This document shows, piece after piece, positions 11,201 through 19,616 of a stretch of DNA of 64,000 nt. The position numbers and the translations under genes are program-made. How positions within the stretch are numbered: position 1 is the first letter of the stretch; the number at the start of each line of letters is the position of its first letter. This DNA comes from Paenibacillus tengchongensis (lineage in GTDB: Bacteria; Bacillota; Bacilli; Paenibacillales; Paenibacillaceae). Location of the stretch: assembly GCF_008973665.1 (NCBI RefSeq), contig NZ_WACP01000009.1:1-64000 (forward strand). Reading direction: 5' to 3'. A model generated the notes under the pieces. It saw only the letters and a list, made by a program, of their open reading frames with translations. It made no database searches and was not told where the DNA came from.

Positions 11201-12790
11201 CGCCCAAGCATTCAGTTCAAAGTAGTTAATCGTTCGATTCTCACAGATCGCTGCCGTAGCATACGGCGTTTTTCGCACCAGATCTTCAAACACCTGGGTA
11301 AAGACGGGATCATCTTCGACCACCGCTGAACCGCGATGTCTTACCAGTGCCTCCGTTTGTTCCGCTTCATCCAAAAGCTGAATCGCAGCAATTTCACGCT
11401 CCGGATCTTCGATCAGCTGTCGGGTGATAAATTGGAAGTGCCGCATCATTTGTTGTATGGTTTCCGCTTTGAATAACGATGTGTTGTACTCCAGCCTGAA
11501 CTGCATTTCGTTGTTCTCTTCTGTCATATACAATTCAAGGTCAAAGTTGGCTACTTCCCGTTCGAACGGATAGGTGCTGATCTTTAAGTCTTGAAAATGC
11601 GCTACTGTTTTCTTCATGTTGAGCATCGAGAACATAACGTCAAACAATGGATTTCGGTTAATGCTTCTAGCAGTAACCGTCTTTTCGACCAACGCCTCAA
11701 ACGGATAATCTTGTGCATTGATGGCCGAATGGACTATTTCGCGCAATTCTTTAATGTATGTAACGAATGTTTTCGTGGCCTCGGGTCTGCTTCGGATTGC
11801 AATCGTGTTGACGAACATCCCTACGAGTTCTTGCAACTCTGGATGGCGTCGCCCAGCGACCGGAGAGCCGACCACGATATCGTTTTGGCCCGAATATTTG
11901 GCAAGCAGGACGGATAGCACTCCAAGAAACAGTGTAAAATCGGTCACTCTCCACTGCTTGGCCAGATGTTTGAGCGATTCCGTATCTTGTCTACAAAAGG
12001 TGACCTCATAATGTGATCCCTCAGAGGAAAGTATGTCCGGACGCGGAAAGTCGGTTGGCAAATCCAGCACAGGTATTTCAGATGCAAACATATTCAGCCA
12101 AAAATTCTCTTGCACTTTCACCGCTTCAGATTCAAACCATTGTTCCTGCCAGACGGCAAAATCCCGGTACTGTAATTGCAGTGGGGGAAGCACCGCTCCA
12201 TTATAAAATGTCATTAAATCACGGAGGATAATTTGCAGGGAGGTGCCGTCCGCTACGATGTGATGTACGTTGAGGAGCAGGAGATGGCGGTCAGCGCCAA
12301 GTCTAGCCAGCGAAATACGGATTAGCGGCGGCTTTGCAAGATCAAAGGGACTGTTGATTTGTTTCATCAGTTCCGGTATTTCCTCTTCCATGATTTCCAC
12401 GTAATTGATCTGCAGCGGAGTGTCCTGCTTCGTGAATTGAACGATCTCATGATTCACGATGCAAATCCCGGTCCGAAGACATTCATGGCGTTCGGTTAGC
12501 TGATCCACCGCCGTTTGAAAGCGATGATGGTCAATTTTCCCGTTAATATACATTGCGAGCGGAAGGTTGTAGGCGACCGATTGCATGTCCATCTGGTGCA
12601 TGAGGAATATTCTCTTTTGTGCAAAGGAGGCCGGATAGCACGAACGATCGGCTACTCTTGCGATTTCATATCCTTTACGTTCTGCAATCACCGTTTGTTT
12701 TGCAACAATCTCGTCGGACTGTTTTGGGGTGACTTGCTTCATAAGTCTTTTTATAAGTTGGGATTTCGCTGTGTCAGTCGTGCTTTTCAT
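8198..12790 (-). CDS. Non-ribosomal peptide synthetase, C-A-PCP with terminal condensation domain
   Basis: A 1530-residue synthetase. The first condensation domain (about 45-470, HHIVADGTS intact) follows the PKS and should accept its acyl chain. The adenylation domain (about 490-985) has YVIFTSGSTGKPKG, FDVSVWQF and AYGPTECSDD. Its specificity residues read D-V-W-E-I-N-A-D-D-K by eye, a code I do not recognise. The carrier site is LGGTSLKAM. The last ~430 residues are a divergent condensation domain in which HHxxxD reads NHTIAAD: the second His and the Asp are kept and the first His is Asn. No A or PCP follows it, and the next NRPS begins with its own C domain. The stop/start junction with the PKS is TAATG (1-base overlap). 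Confidence 0.95.
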   Translation of the reverse strand: MKSTTDTAKSQLIKRLMKQVTPKQSDEIVAKQTVIAERKGYEIARVADRSCYPASFAQKRIFLMHQMDMQSVAYNLPLAMYINGKIDHHRFQTAVDQLTERHECLRTGICIVNHEIVQFTKQDTPLQINYVEIMEEEIPELMKQINSPFDLAKPPLIRISLARLGADRHLLLLNVHHIVADGTSLQIILRDLMTFYNGAVLPPLQLQYRDFAVWQEQWFESEAVKVQENFWLNMFASEIPVLDLPTDFPRPDILSSEGSHYEVTFCRQDTESLKHLAKQWRVTDFTLFLGVLSVLLAKYSGQNDIVVGSPVAGRRHPELQELVGMFVNTIAIRSRPEATKTFVTYIKELREIVHSAINAQDYPFEALVEKTVTARSINRNPLFDVMFSMLNMKKTVAHFQDLKISTYPFEREVANFDLELYMTEENNEMQFRLEYNTSLFKAETIQQMMRHFQFITRQLIEDPEREIAAIQLLDEAEQTEALVRHRGSAVVEDDPVFTQVFEDLVRKTPYATAAICENRTINYFELNAWANRIADGLLKQGLPPEALVTLWLDRDLEFLASMIGVFKAALAYVPVDPALPYERIGTILKESKSRYIVTEVQYAEAARAIAGEDMRVVLIEDLLTEYHSVENPGVPVVPDNLAYVIFTSGSTGKPKGAMVEHRGMINHLLAKVTDLKLTKFDSVAETATQSFDVSVWQFLTALVVGGKTVICKGVKAWQPKPLLEEIRSHGVTVFETVPSHLTVLLDEIEESRGTIGELPLRWMILNGEQLLSELCRRWFRLYQYIPIINAYGPTECSDDVTHHFVLSAASIERPSVPISGTIRGMRLYVLDEHLSQVAKGIVGELYIGGTGVGRGYLGDPMKTAAAFLPDLFAEEPGQRMYRTGDLVRELADGTLEFLGRSDHQVKINGMRIELSEIEHVILTTEMVGETVVVAGKWGKSEDKQLCAYVVLKPGFNLEELKFAAQSLLPGHMVPAYWIGLDMLPLLVNGKVNRSALPAPESNVVNPSDYVVPQTDDQRLIAKLWAEVLGLEESSVGLQHEFFKLGGTSLKAMRLVSRIKTETGVELPFTAIFSGPVLGEFVELYQQAQENSLRRIDQPIAGIATQVQALSEHWRIYRHNNQIQSSAVFNMPYRAVVEGELDPERAEAAFRAVSDRHWIMKAILITEESGGLILKSDPLLSLEFRYGHASEEEIEGDWLQFIRPFTLAQEPMFRMQVLTVNPNRHYIFFDNHTIAADFTSKALILQEFISLYLGRMLLPVSMHYPEYVRHRLRRAESAAALAQKTEWENVFAQGAKRLRSPDAQFLAGIGWESGKHLMLNLEESLVSKLGSVSQAYGVSEHSICLAAFSLALSRQFEQDEFFLLSFVADRDRPEYENVVGLLFDTIPVLQQVDTERTVAELLVQTQFSSRQAYSKRDYPVIRLYEEHAERDSGWSQGFFDTSVVWVENELFDFEKFGFTVREIMDEKTMTRFDLRLEAYRRDTGLLLMLEFRERLFQVSTAERILELILSGLEFIVNNPTEKISVWRGTHV

Positions 12791-15700
12791 TATTCGTTCA
12801 CCCCAATCAGGAGTGTCATAAGCGTTTGTTGTACTTCATCTGCTTCCTCTTCCGTCAATGTGCCGAGCTTATCCAGCACCTGGCAAGCCAGTCCTTCGAT
12901 TGTCGGAAATTCGAAGAGTTCATTCACCGGCAATTCTACTTTAAAGATCGATTGAATACGTCCGAGCAGTTGAATCCCAAGCAGAGAATTTCCGCCAAGC
13001 TCGAAAAAGTCATCTTTCCTGCCGATTGGACTAACATGGAAGAGATCCTGCCAAATCTCAGAAAGGATCATTTCCAGTTCGTTCTCTGGCTCGACAAACT
13101 CATTTTTGATATTGTACCGTTGTTCATACGCTTTCGGCCTAGCGCCGGTCGTCTGCTCCGCATGATGCACCGGTGCCGAAGCACCCGCGCTCAAGCTATA
13201 CGTACGCCGGTCGAAAGAGTAAAGTGGAAGCTCTACTTTTGCTCGTATTTCATCTTGGTAGAGGGAGGGCCAATCTACCTGAAAGCCAGCCGACCACAGG
13301 GTACCGACGGCACTAATCATGTGAGCGGCATCTCCGTCCTTCATACGGACAGCCGGCAAGATAGGTACCGCAGCAGCGTTCCTGAACGTTTGGCGGGACA
13401 ACGATGTCAGCGCTTGTCCGGGTCCGACTTCGACAAAATGCGTGTAGCCTTCGCTTTCCAAAAGTTCGATCATCGAAGCAAACCGGACAGTCTTCCGCAG
13501 ATGTTCAGCCCAATACTCAGGGGAACAGGCCTGCTCTGGCGTGATCCACGTCCCTGTAACATTAGACAGGAACGGCTTTGAAGGTGGCGAAAGGCGGATG
13601 GCACGCACCAATTCGGTAAACGGCGCCAAGATTGGGTCCATCATCGCGGAATGAAAGGCGTGCGATGTATGAAGCAGCGTCGTGCCAATAGCCTCCATTT
13701 CCAGGGAAGTCTTAAATGCCTCCACCTCGGCAGCCGGTCCGGAAACAACACAACTGCTCTTACTGTTGACTGCGGCGATATCCAGATTCGTATGCCGCTC
13801 CAATCGCAGCAGCAAGTCGTGTTCCGCCAAAGCTACAGAAAGCATAGCGCCTTCCGGCAACCCCTGCATCAAACGACCCCGGTGCGCTACCAGAGCCAAC
13901 GCGTCTTCTAAGGACATCACACCAGCCAGCGTCGCTGCCACATATTCGCCGATGCTATGCCCCAGCATTGCAGCAGGCTTCATACCCCACGACAACAGTA
14001 ACTTGGCCAAGGAATATTCCACTATAAAAAGGGCCGGTTGAGCGATGGCGGTGTTTCTCAGCTCCACCATCGCCTCTGGCGTTTCTTTAGGCTCTGCGAA
14101 AATCAAACGTTTGATATCCTGTCCCATCAAGTGCGGGCGCAGCAGCTCGCAGCACATGTCAAACTCGCGCCTAAAAGCCGGTTCGGAGGCATAAATCTCC
14201 TTCGTCATTCCAACATGTTGAGAGCCCTGTCCACTGAACATCCACACCATCTGTTTCGCCTGATCAGCCGACTCAACACGCTGATTTACGTCAGTAAGTT
14301 GTGCGATCACCTCATCGACGGTACGGCCGGCAACCGTGCGGCGATATTCGAATTCACGTCGGCCCGTTTGCAAAGTAAATGCAATGTCAGCCAGTTGGCT
14401 ACTTCGTTCCGTTTCCAAAAACTTTAGAAGCTCCCTGGAATAGAGCAAGACTGACTCCGGTGACTTGGCCGAGATTGTCAGTGCATGAGCATAACGCTGC
14501 GATAGCGTTGTTTTGAATGGAGCTGGCGCCTCAGATAGTATCATATGTACATTGGTGCCCCCGATTCCGAAGGAGCTTATTCCGGCAAAGCGCGTATCCT
14601 GACCGCTTTTCCAAGGAACGGTCCGTGTGTTAACGAAAAAGGGGCTGTGTTCAAAGTCGATATTAGGATTCGGCGACGAAAAATGAAGGCTTGCCGGGAT
14701 GCACTCATTTTTAAGCGACATCGCCACTTTGATAAGTCCGGCAATACCGGCAGCTGAATTCAGATGCCCCAAGTTACTTTTTAACGAGCCGATCGGGCAA
14801 TAACCTACGTTGTCCGTGCCCTGTCTAAATGCTTTAGTCAAAGCGGCTATCTCGATTGGATCACCGAGCGGCGTACCCGTGCCATGAGTCTCCACATAGG
14901 ATATTTCGGACGGATCAACCCCTGCGATATCCAATGCCTCGCTGATCACGGCCGCCTGTTTATCAATACTAGGGGCCGTATAGCCGATTTTTTCTGCACC
15001 ATCATTATTGACTGCGCTGCCTCGAATCACCGCGTAAATGCGGTCGTTATCTTCGATCGCATCTTCAAGGCGCTTCAACAGGACAACACCTACGCCAGTC
15101 CCCTCAACTGTCCCCTCAGCTTCCACATCAAACGGACGGCAATGTCCATCTGACGAGAGCACCATACCTTTCTGGTAGACATACCCTCTTTTATGTGGAA
15201 AACTGACCGAAACCCCGCCAGCCAGCGCCATATCGCATTCGCCGTTCAGCAAACTTTGACATGCCATGTGCACTGCCACCAAGGAACTGGAGCAGGCCGT
15301 CTGCACGGATATGCTGGGACCGGACAAATTCAGTTTAAAAGATACACGAGTGGCAATATAATCCTTGTCATTGCCTAGCATTAATTGATATGAATCGTAT
15401 TCTCGGAATAGCCGGGAATTATTACTAAGATTATTCAACAGATATGTGCTCATCCCACCGGCCCCGAATACACCGATCGCCCTCAAATCCTTATCCAGAT
15501 TCATCCCTGCATCTTCGATTGCACTCCAGCAACATTCGAGAAAAAGTCGGTGCTGAGGATCCATCATCGATGCTTCGACCGGGGAGATCCCGAAAAAACC
15601 GGCATCAAAATCTTCCGGATTGTCGATAATGCCTTTGGCCCGGACATAGTTGGGATGTTCTAAGAGCTCCGGATCTTCCCCGTCAGCCAACAATTCCTCG

Positions 15701-15831
15701 TCCGTAAATCGGGTGATGCAATCCGTTTCCGTAACAAGCCTATGCCAGAACTCCCTGGTATTCCGTGCCTTTGGGAACTGTCCGGATAGTCCAACAATCG
15801 CAACTGAATTTTCATGGTTTTCCTGATTCAT
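12790..15831 (-). CDS. Modular polyketide synthase, KS-AT-ACP
   Basis: A type I polyketide synthase module of 1013 residues. The ketosynthase (about 10-435) has active-site TACSSS and both histidine motifs, ETHGTGT and KSNLGHL. The acyltransferase (about 540-840) has GHSIGEY and the HAFH motif typical of malonyl-CoA selection. The C-terminal carrier has ELGGNSLLG. There is no ketoreductase or dehydratase, so the product should keep a beta-keto group unless enzymes act in trans. There is no loading domain, so the starter must come from elsewhere. It is the first gene of the operon. I chose ATG 15831 because GTGGAGG lies 5-6 bases upstream; an in-frame GTG at 15843 would have no good ribosome site. 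Confidence 0.95.
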   Translation of the reverse strand: MNQENHENSVAIVGLSGQFPKARNTREFWHRLVTETDCITRFTDEELLADGEDPELLEHPNYVRAKGIIDNPEDFDAGFFGISPVEASMMDPQHRLFLECCWSAIEDAGMNLDKDLRAIGVFGAGGMSTYLLNNLSNNSRLFREYDSYQLMLGNDKDYIATRVSFKLNLSGPSISVQTACSSSLVAVHMACQSLLNGECDMALAGGVSVSFPHKRGYVYQKGMVLSSDGHCRPFDVEAEGTVEGTGVGVVLLKRLEDAIEDNDRIYAVIRGSAVNNDGAEKIGYTAPSIDKQAAVISEALDIAGVDPSEISYVETHGTGTPLGDPIEIAALTKAFRQGTDNVGYCPIGSLKSNLGHLNSAAGIAGLIKVAMSLKNECIPASLHFSSPNPNIDFEHSPFFVNTRTVPWKSGQDTRFAGISSFGIGGTNVHMILSEAPAPFKTTLSQRYAHALTISAKSPESVLLYSRELLKFLETERSSQLADIAFTLQTGRREFEYRRTVAGRTVDEVIAQLTDVNQRVESADQAKQMVWMFSGQGSQHVGMTKEIYASEPAFRREFDMCCELLRPHLMGQDIKRLIFAEPKETPEAMVELRNTAIAQPALFIVEYSLAKLLLSWGMKPAAMLGHSIGEYVAATLAGVMSLEDALALVAHRGRLMQGLPEGAMLSVALAEHDLLLRLERHTNLDIAAVNSKSSCVVSGPAAEVEAFKTSLEMEAIGTTLLHTSHAFHSAMMDPILAPFTELVRAIRLSPPSKPFLSNVTGTWITPEQACSPEYWAEHLRKTVRFASMIELLESEGYTHFVEVGPGQALTSLSRQTFRNAAAVPILPAVRMKDGDAAHMISAVGTLWSAGFQVDWPSLYQDEIRAKVELPLYSFDRRTYSLSAGASAPVHHAEQTTGARPKAYEQRYNIKNEFVEPENELEMILSEIWQDLFHVSPIGRKDDFFELGGNSLLGIQLLGRIQSIFKVELPVNELFEFPTIEGLACQVLDKLGTLTEEEADEVQQTLMTLLIGVNE

Positions 15832-16276
15832 AAGCGCCTCCACTCTCTGTGTTTGCTATCTCGAAGGGTTGGTTAAATACTCCAAAATCACCCCAATTTA
15901 ACGGTCAGCAAATTAAGTTACTTAACTTTTACACTCTATTTAAATACTGATAAAATGCAAAATAGTCTGATTCTTTGCACACCAAAGAACCATGACGTCA
16001 GAACCATTACCAGCTGACCGGCCAAAGTTATCTCGTAACAGTTCTCCTTTTTTATACTACCTTTCAATATTATGTATATAAAACCTTAATTCTCTTTTGA
16101 CATCACAGAGTATAACACCTAAATGTTGGAAAAGTATATACTTTTTCTTACAGACTTTTGTTTGTTTGGGTCGAATGCTACTTTCTTTGTTAAAACATGA
16201 ATTATTACAAGTGTTTTATTATTTCTTATGTATATAAATTAACCTTTAGCAAAAGTAAATGGCCCTGCAACCCGGC
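15832..16276 (-). promoter_or_regulatory. AT-rich leader and probable promoter of the PKS/NRPS operon
   Basis: A gene-free stretch of about 440 bases upstream of the PKS. On the minus strand an extended -10 element TGTTATACT lies at 16109-16117, with no convincing -35, giving a leader of about 270 bases. Just upstream is the palindrome AAGTATATACTT (16132-16143), and in the leader TTAAGTTACTTAA (about 15913-15925); either could be an operator. The region is much richer in A and T than the genes. The promoter is inferred from sequence only. Confidence 0.45.
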
Positions 16277-16277
16277 T

Positions 16278-16322
16278 TAAAAACAAACAAGGGTTCCAGC
16301 TCTAATGAGCTGAAACCCTTGT
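16278..16322 (-). terminator. Rho-independent terminator after tRNA-Leu
   Basis: A 16-base inverted repeat (16287-16302 with 16307-16322, one mismatch, 4-base loop) is followed on the minus strand by a T-rich tract (16278-16286). It lies about 10 bases after the tRNA end and also insulates the PKS/NRPS operon. Confidence 0.85.
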
Positions 16323-16330
16323 TGTTCTAG

Positions 16331-16416
16331 TGCCGAGGACGGGGGTCGAACCCGTACGAAGGTCACCCTTCGCAGGATTTTAAGTCCTGTGCGTCTGCCT
16401 ATTCCGCCACCCCGGC
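16331..16416 (-). tRNA. tRNA-Leu (UAA)
   Basis: An 86-base class II tRNA with a long variable arm. The acceptor GCCGGGG pairs with CCTCGGC followed by discriminator A. The anticodon loop CTTAAAA gives anticodon UAA. The T arm contains GGTTCGACCCC. The 3' CCA is not encoded. The sequence closely resembles the Bacillus tRNA-Leu(UAA) as I remember it. Confidence 0.95.
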
Positions 16417-16473
16417 ATATAAAAATGCTTGTTCGTAATTTGAACAGCAATGTTCGTTTACCGAACGAATTAG

Positions 16474-16503
16474 ATCATATCACGCAATGTAGAGCGCTGT
16501 CAA
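16474..16503 (-). promoter_or_regulatory. Sigma-A promoter of tRNA-Leu
   Basis: TTGACA (16498-16503) and TATGAT (16474-16479) are separated by 18 bases on the minus strand and lie about 57 bases upstream of the tRNA 5' end. Confidence 0.7.
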
Positions 16504-16616
16504 CCTGAAAGTATATCCACAGCATCCTTTATAATCTCTTTGCCGCTAATGTTCATGTTCGGTTTATTCATCCTGGCGCTGCTCGATTTCCTCAAAAAAT
16601 AGACCGCCCTGTCCGC

Positions 16617-16662
16617 ACCAAAAACCAGCCCGCTCCCGGCCAAAGCCAGAAGCGGGCTGGTT
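16617..16662 (-). terminator. Terminator of the WGxxGxxG gene
   Basis: An inverted repeat with arms AACCAGCCCGCT and AGCGGGCTGGTT is followed by TTTTTGG on the minus strand, about 23 bases after the stop of the gene at 16685. Confidence 0.75.
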
Positions 16663-16684
16663 ACTTTGCTCATTAAGCGGACGC

Positions 16685-17176
16685 TTAATGGCGTTCGCGG
16701 TCGGTGCTGCGGTTGCGCATACCGGCCAGGCCGAGGAGCCCGATCAGTCCGAGCCAGCCCCAGTTGCCGTTGTCATTGTCGTTGTTGTTGGTTGTAGCAT
16801 TTGCGCGGTAACGGGCGTTGTCGTTGTTGGTGCTGGTGATGCGGTAACGGCCGTTGTCTGTTGCCACCGGAGAAGTACCGTTGTTGTTTCCGGTGCGGAC
16901 TTTGTCGCGCATAATGTTCCCCGTCTTGTCAACGCTGCCGGTCACTTCATTCATCATGTTGTTGCCGGCTTGATTCAGGCGGCCCGTACCTTCATTGTAC
17001 ATGCGATGGGCATCATTGGTCATGTTGTTTACGACCCCTTGGCCGCCTCTGGCTCCGGTATTGGGAACAGTATTGCCCATTCCCGTCGTACCGGCTGCAC
17101 TGTCGGCGAAACCGACGCCCATCAGGCTCATGGATAACAGTGTGCCGCAAGCAAGGCTTGTAATCAGCTTGTTCAA
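16685..17176 (-). CDS. Secreted WGxxGxxG-type small protein
   Basis: A 163-residue protein with an N-terminal signal peptide (about residues 1-25, ending GFADSA), a middle rich in Asn, Gly, Thr and Asp, and a C-terminal tail WGWLGLIGLLGLAGMRNR followed by charged residues. That tail fits the WGxxGxxG tail family: a Trp-Gly start, a hydrophobic stretch and a basic end, thought to act as an anchoring or sorting signal. The start codon is TTG at 17176, chosen because AAGGGGG lies 9 bases upstream. It is a single gene with its own terminator. The molecular function is unknown. Confidence 0.8.
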   Translation of the reverse strand: MNKLITSLACGTLLSMSLMGVGFADSAAGTTGMGNTVPNTGARGGQGVVNNMTNDAHRMYNEGTGRLNQAGNNMMNEVTGSVDKTGNIMRDKVRTGNNNGTSPVATDNGRYRITSTNNDNARYRANATTNNNDNDNGNWGWLGLIGLLGLAGMRNRSTDRERH

Positions 17177-17256
17177 GATGTTATGCCCCCTTAATGGATG
17201 GTTGGTTGGACGCTGATAATTTCCCCGTTAGGCATAACATCTATACAAGCCAAGAT

Positions 17257-17934
17257 TTACGCTTTGACGATATGGACGGTGCGGGTAACCGGGTCATAGG
17301 TCACCTGTGCGCCCAGTGCTTCTGCGACCGCCCGTACCGGCGCGAGTGTGGTTCCGTTCTCCAGAACGCCTGCGGCAATTCTCCGCCCGTTCAGTTGTAC
17401 CGCAATCTCCCCCGTCCCCGCGCTGCCGCCGTTAATGACGGCCAGCGCCTCCTTGACCTGCTGGGCGGTGGGCTGCCTGCCGGCCCGGAGCTGATCAATG
17501 GTCAGTCCAAAGGTCATCTCCAGATGAGAATAATCCTTAAACGAGGCCCAGTCTCCGCCCCAGGCAAAGCCCAGCTTCTTGCCTTCCTCGGCGACTTCCC
17601 GGTAATCGGCCACTTTATCGTTATCGCCATCGCGGTTCATGTCCCAGGCAAGCGTCTTGCCGTCCGGCAGGAGCAGGGCGAAGTCGATGGCCAGCCCGTA
17701 ATTGTGGTAGCTGCTGCCGCCTTTGGCATTGGTGACGATCGGACCTTTTTTCGTGCGGCCCTGGGCATACAGCTCGTTCTGCTCGGCAATCGTCCGCATG
17801 CCCTGGGTAATCATGATCGGAACGCCTCTGGCATAGCTGCGCTGCAGCAGCGCTCCCGCGGCCGTCAGAACGACTGGATGCAGATCGCCCAGCCGTCCGG
17901 CCGATTTGCTCTTGACCTGATCCAAGGTAAGCAT
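17257..17934 (-). CDS. M15-type peptidoglycan peptidase (CwlK-like) with copper-amine-oxidase-like domain
   Basis: The N-terminal ~165 residues match the VanY/CwlK L-Ala-D-Glu endopeptidase fold, with the zinc-site signatures SYHNYGLAIDFA and DYSHLEM and the substrate-site QGMRT. The last ~45 residues (LAPVRAVAEALGAQVTYD) match the copper amine oxidase N-terminal-like stalk domain often joined to wall enzymes in Paenibacillus. There is no signal peptide, as in phage endolysins and CwlK relatives. I place the start at ATG 17934, with GGGGGTG upstream; a GTG 9 bases earlier overlaps that ribosome site. It probably cleaves stem peptides of cell-wall muropeptides. Confidence 0.88.
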   Translation of the reverse strand: MLTLDQVKSKSAGRLGDLHPVVLTAAGALLQRSYARGVPIMITQGMRTIAEQNELYAQGRTKKGPIVTNAKGGSSYHNYGLAIDFALLLPDGKTLAWDMNRDGDNDKVADYREVAEEGKKLGFAWGGDWASFKDYSHLEMTFGLTIDQLRAGRQPTAQQVKEALAVINGGSAGTGEIAVQLNGRRIAAGVLENGTTLAPVRAVAEALGAQVTYDPVTRTVHIVKA

Positions 17935-18074
17935 GGTAATCACCCCCTAATACAGTAAATGCCCGTCTGGCGGCATTCGCTTGTACGGAGCGGTGCGGCT
18001 GCGGCCCTTTTTCCGGTAGACCGGATAATTCAGACGAAATGGGCCACACTACGGTGGAAAGGTGGGGTTCCTGT

Positions 18075-18224
18075 ATGGACATACACAGCGACAGCTATAA
18101 AATCGCGGCACTTTCCGGCCAGGAGGAGGCCGTTGAGGTTATCCGCCAAGCCGAATCGGCGCTGGCCCAGCTGACCGGAATAAAGGACGTTACCCTGATT
18201 GCCTACGAGAAGACGGAGCATTAG
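18075..18224 (+). CDS. Small conserved-looking hypothetical protein
   Basis: A 49-residue acidic protein (MDIHSDSYKIAALSGQEEA...) with no membrane segment. AGGTGGGG lies 6-7 bases before the ATG, and a good terminator follows within 15 bases, so it looks like a real single-gene unit. The middle is predicted helical (EEAVEVIRQAESALAQL). I do not recognise a function. Confidence 0.6.
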   Translation: MDIHSDSYKIAALSGQEEAVEVIRQAESALAQLTGIKDVTLIAYEKTEH

Positions 18225-18238
18225 CGCAAGGCTGTAAC

Positions 18239-18266
18239 AAAAGGCGCTTCGCCGAAGTGCCTTTTT
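18239..18266 (+). terminator. Terminator of the small gene at 18075
   Basis: Arms AAGGCGCTTCG and CGAAGTGCCTT with a one-base separation as written (the real loop opens a few pairs) are followed by TTTTT. Confidence 0.75.
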
Positions 18267-18288
18267 GCCTGCTCACCGGCGGTCTCCG

Positions 18289-18639
18289 CTAGGAAAATCG
18301 GACCTCCACGATGTCGTCCACCCGGATCCATTCGCTGTCACCGCTCCACTGCAGCTTCAGCTCACGGGAATGGGCATGAATCGAGGTTACAAAGCCGCTG
18401 CGGATCTTCTCAGCGGAGGGACCCGAACAAACGACGGTCACCCGCACATGCGACCTCAGAGAGCGGGCTAGCGCCTCCTCAATCTCCGCCAGCTTCTGCT
18501 GATCCGGCATCTGCTCTACGGGGCATGTCTCCTGTTCCTTAGACTGGATGCGGTATTTATCCTCCGTCAGCAACGCTTGCCCGCGATCTCCGGGACCATT
18601 GCCCTTCCATTTCCCTTCCATTACAGTCACCTCAATCAT
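18289..18639 (-). CDS. YolD-like protein
   Basis: A 116-residue soluble protein. The C-terminal half (VRVTVVCSGPSAEKIRSGFV...ELKLQWSGDSEWIRVDDIVEV) has the beta-rich pattern of YolD-like proteins, in which a short nucleic-acid-related domain ends with a conserved I..DI..I segment. Members are often next to Y-family polymerases; none is seen here. The N-terminal part is charged and variable. The family call rests on pattern only. Confidence 0.5.
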   Translation of the reverse strand: MIEVTVMEGKWKGNGPGDRGQALLTEDKYRIQSKEQETCPVEQMPDQQKLAEIEEALARSLRSHVRVTVVCSGPSAEKIRSGFVTSIHAHSRELKLQWSGDSEWIRVDDIVEVRFS

Positions 18640-18742
18640 AGAATAACTTCCACCTTCAAGAACATACGTTTGTATTATATGCGGGGATTGTCATTTTTAA
18701 CAATCTGAAAAAAATGACATCGCCCGCGCCCCGGCTTCCCAG

Positions 18743-18785
18743 AAAAAAGACGCCGAGCGGCAAAAGTTTCTGCGCGGGGCGCCTT
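18743..18785 (-). terminator. Terminator of the lipoprotein gene at 18814
   Basis: On the minus strand AAGGCGCC pairs with GGCGTCTT across a GC-rich imperfect stem, followed by TTTTTTC, about 30 bases after the lipoprotein stop codon. Confidence 0.65.
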
Positions 18786-18813
18786 GATGTACATCGCTGT
18801 ACGGCTGTCATCC

Positions 18814-19455
18814 TTATTCTGAGGCATTGCCGGCTTCGGCTTCGATTTCCGCTACGGTTCCGGGCTGTATCTCTGTTTCGGCGGCATCATCCGTTCCGGC
18901 TGTACCCTCCGTCTCAAGCACCGCTGCATCGGTGCTGCCGGCTTCAATGAGCCCCGCGTTTACCCGCGCCTCATTCAGCTTGGAAATTCCGTAGAGCATC
19001 GCCACATCGGCCTGCTGGTTCAGCGAATCGAATTCTTCGGCCGTCACATCGGGTGACACGGCGCTTTTGGAAGCCTGCTCCTTGATGGAATACGCGCTTT
19101 GAAACGCGATCACGGAGTCGCGGAGCAACTTCTCAATCTCGTCCGGCAAATTGCCGGCAATCTTTACCCCGTTAACCTGATCGGCGATATCGGCTGCCGT
19201 ATCCTGAAAGTGATCCACGGCCTCCGTCAGTTCATCGCCGGTGGCTTGTCCTGCCGAATAGGACGCAAGCGTGGTATTGAAGTTCTCCAGGGCATCCTTA
19301 CCGAGTTGATCGAATTTGGACATTTCATTGTAAAATTGCTGGACCGTCTCCTGTACTTCTTCTTCTGTGGCCGGAGCCGCATTGTTATTGCCATTTCCGC
19401 ACGCACTGAGGACCATGCCTATAAGCAGCATTCCTGTCAGTAAAATTGATCTCAT
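18814..19455 (-). CDS. Lipoprotein of unknown function
   Basis: A 213-residue lipoprotein with signal peptide and lipobox LSAC (Cys near residue 18). The mature part starts with Asn, Gly and Ala and is then almost all helical and acidic, with heptad-like spacing (EEVQETVQQFYNEMSKFDQL). The tail is a low-complexity Ala/Glu/Thr stretch. The start is ATG 19455, with GGAGGG 6 bases upstream. It probably sits on the outer face of the membrane. No enzymatic motif was seen. Confidence 0.8.
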   Translation of the reverse strand: MRSILLTGMLLIGMVLSACGNGNNNAAPATEEEVQETVQQFYNEMSKFDQLGKDALENFNTTLASYSAGQATGDELTEAVDHFQDTAADIADQVNGVKIAGNLPDEIEKLLRDSVIAFQSAYSIKEQASKSAVSPDVTAEEFDSLNQQADVAMLYGISKLNEARVNAGLIEAGSTDAAVLETEGTAGTDDAAETEIQPGTVAEIEAEAGNASE

Positions 19456-19568
19456 TTCTATCCCTCCACATAACAGAATAATGTCGAGTTTTGTAAAGTG
19501 CAAATAAAAAATAATGTAAATCTGCACTAATTTTATTCCGCACATATTGAAGCGCTTTCATTTCCACC

Positions 19569-19599
19569 AAAAAAAGATTCCCGCCTCATGCCGGGAATC
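19569..19599 (-). terminator. Terminator of the GH26 gene
   Basis: Arms GATTCCCGG and CGGGAATC on the minus strand are followed by a run of seven T (complement of 19569-19575), 18 bases after the GH26 stop. Confidence 0.85.
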
Positions 19600-19616
19600 C
19601 TGTTCAGCAGTTTTAA

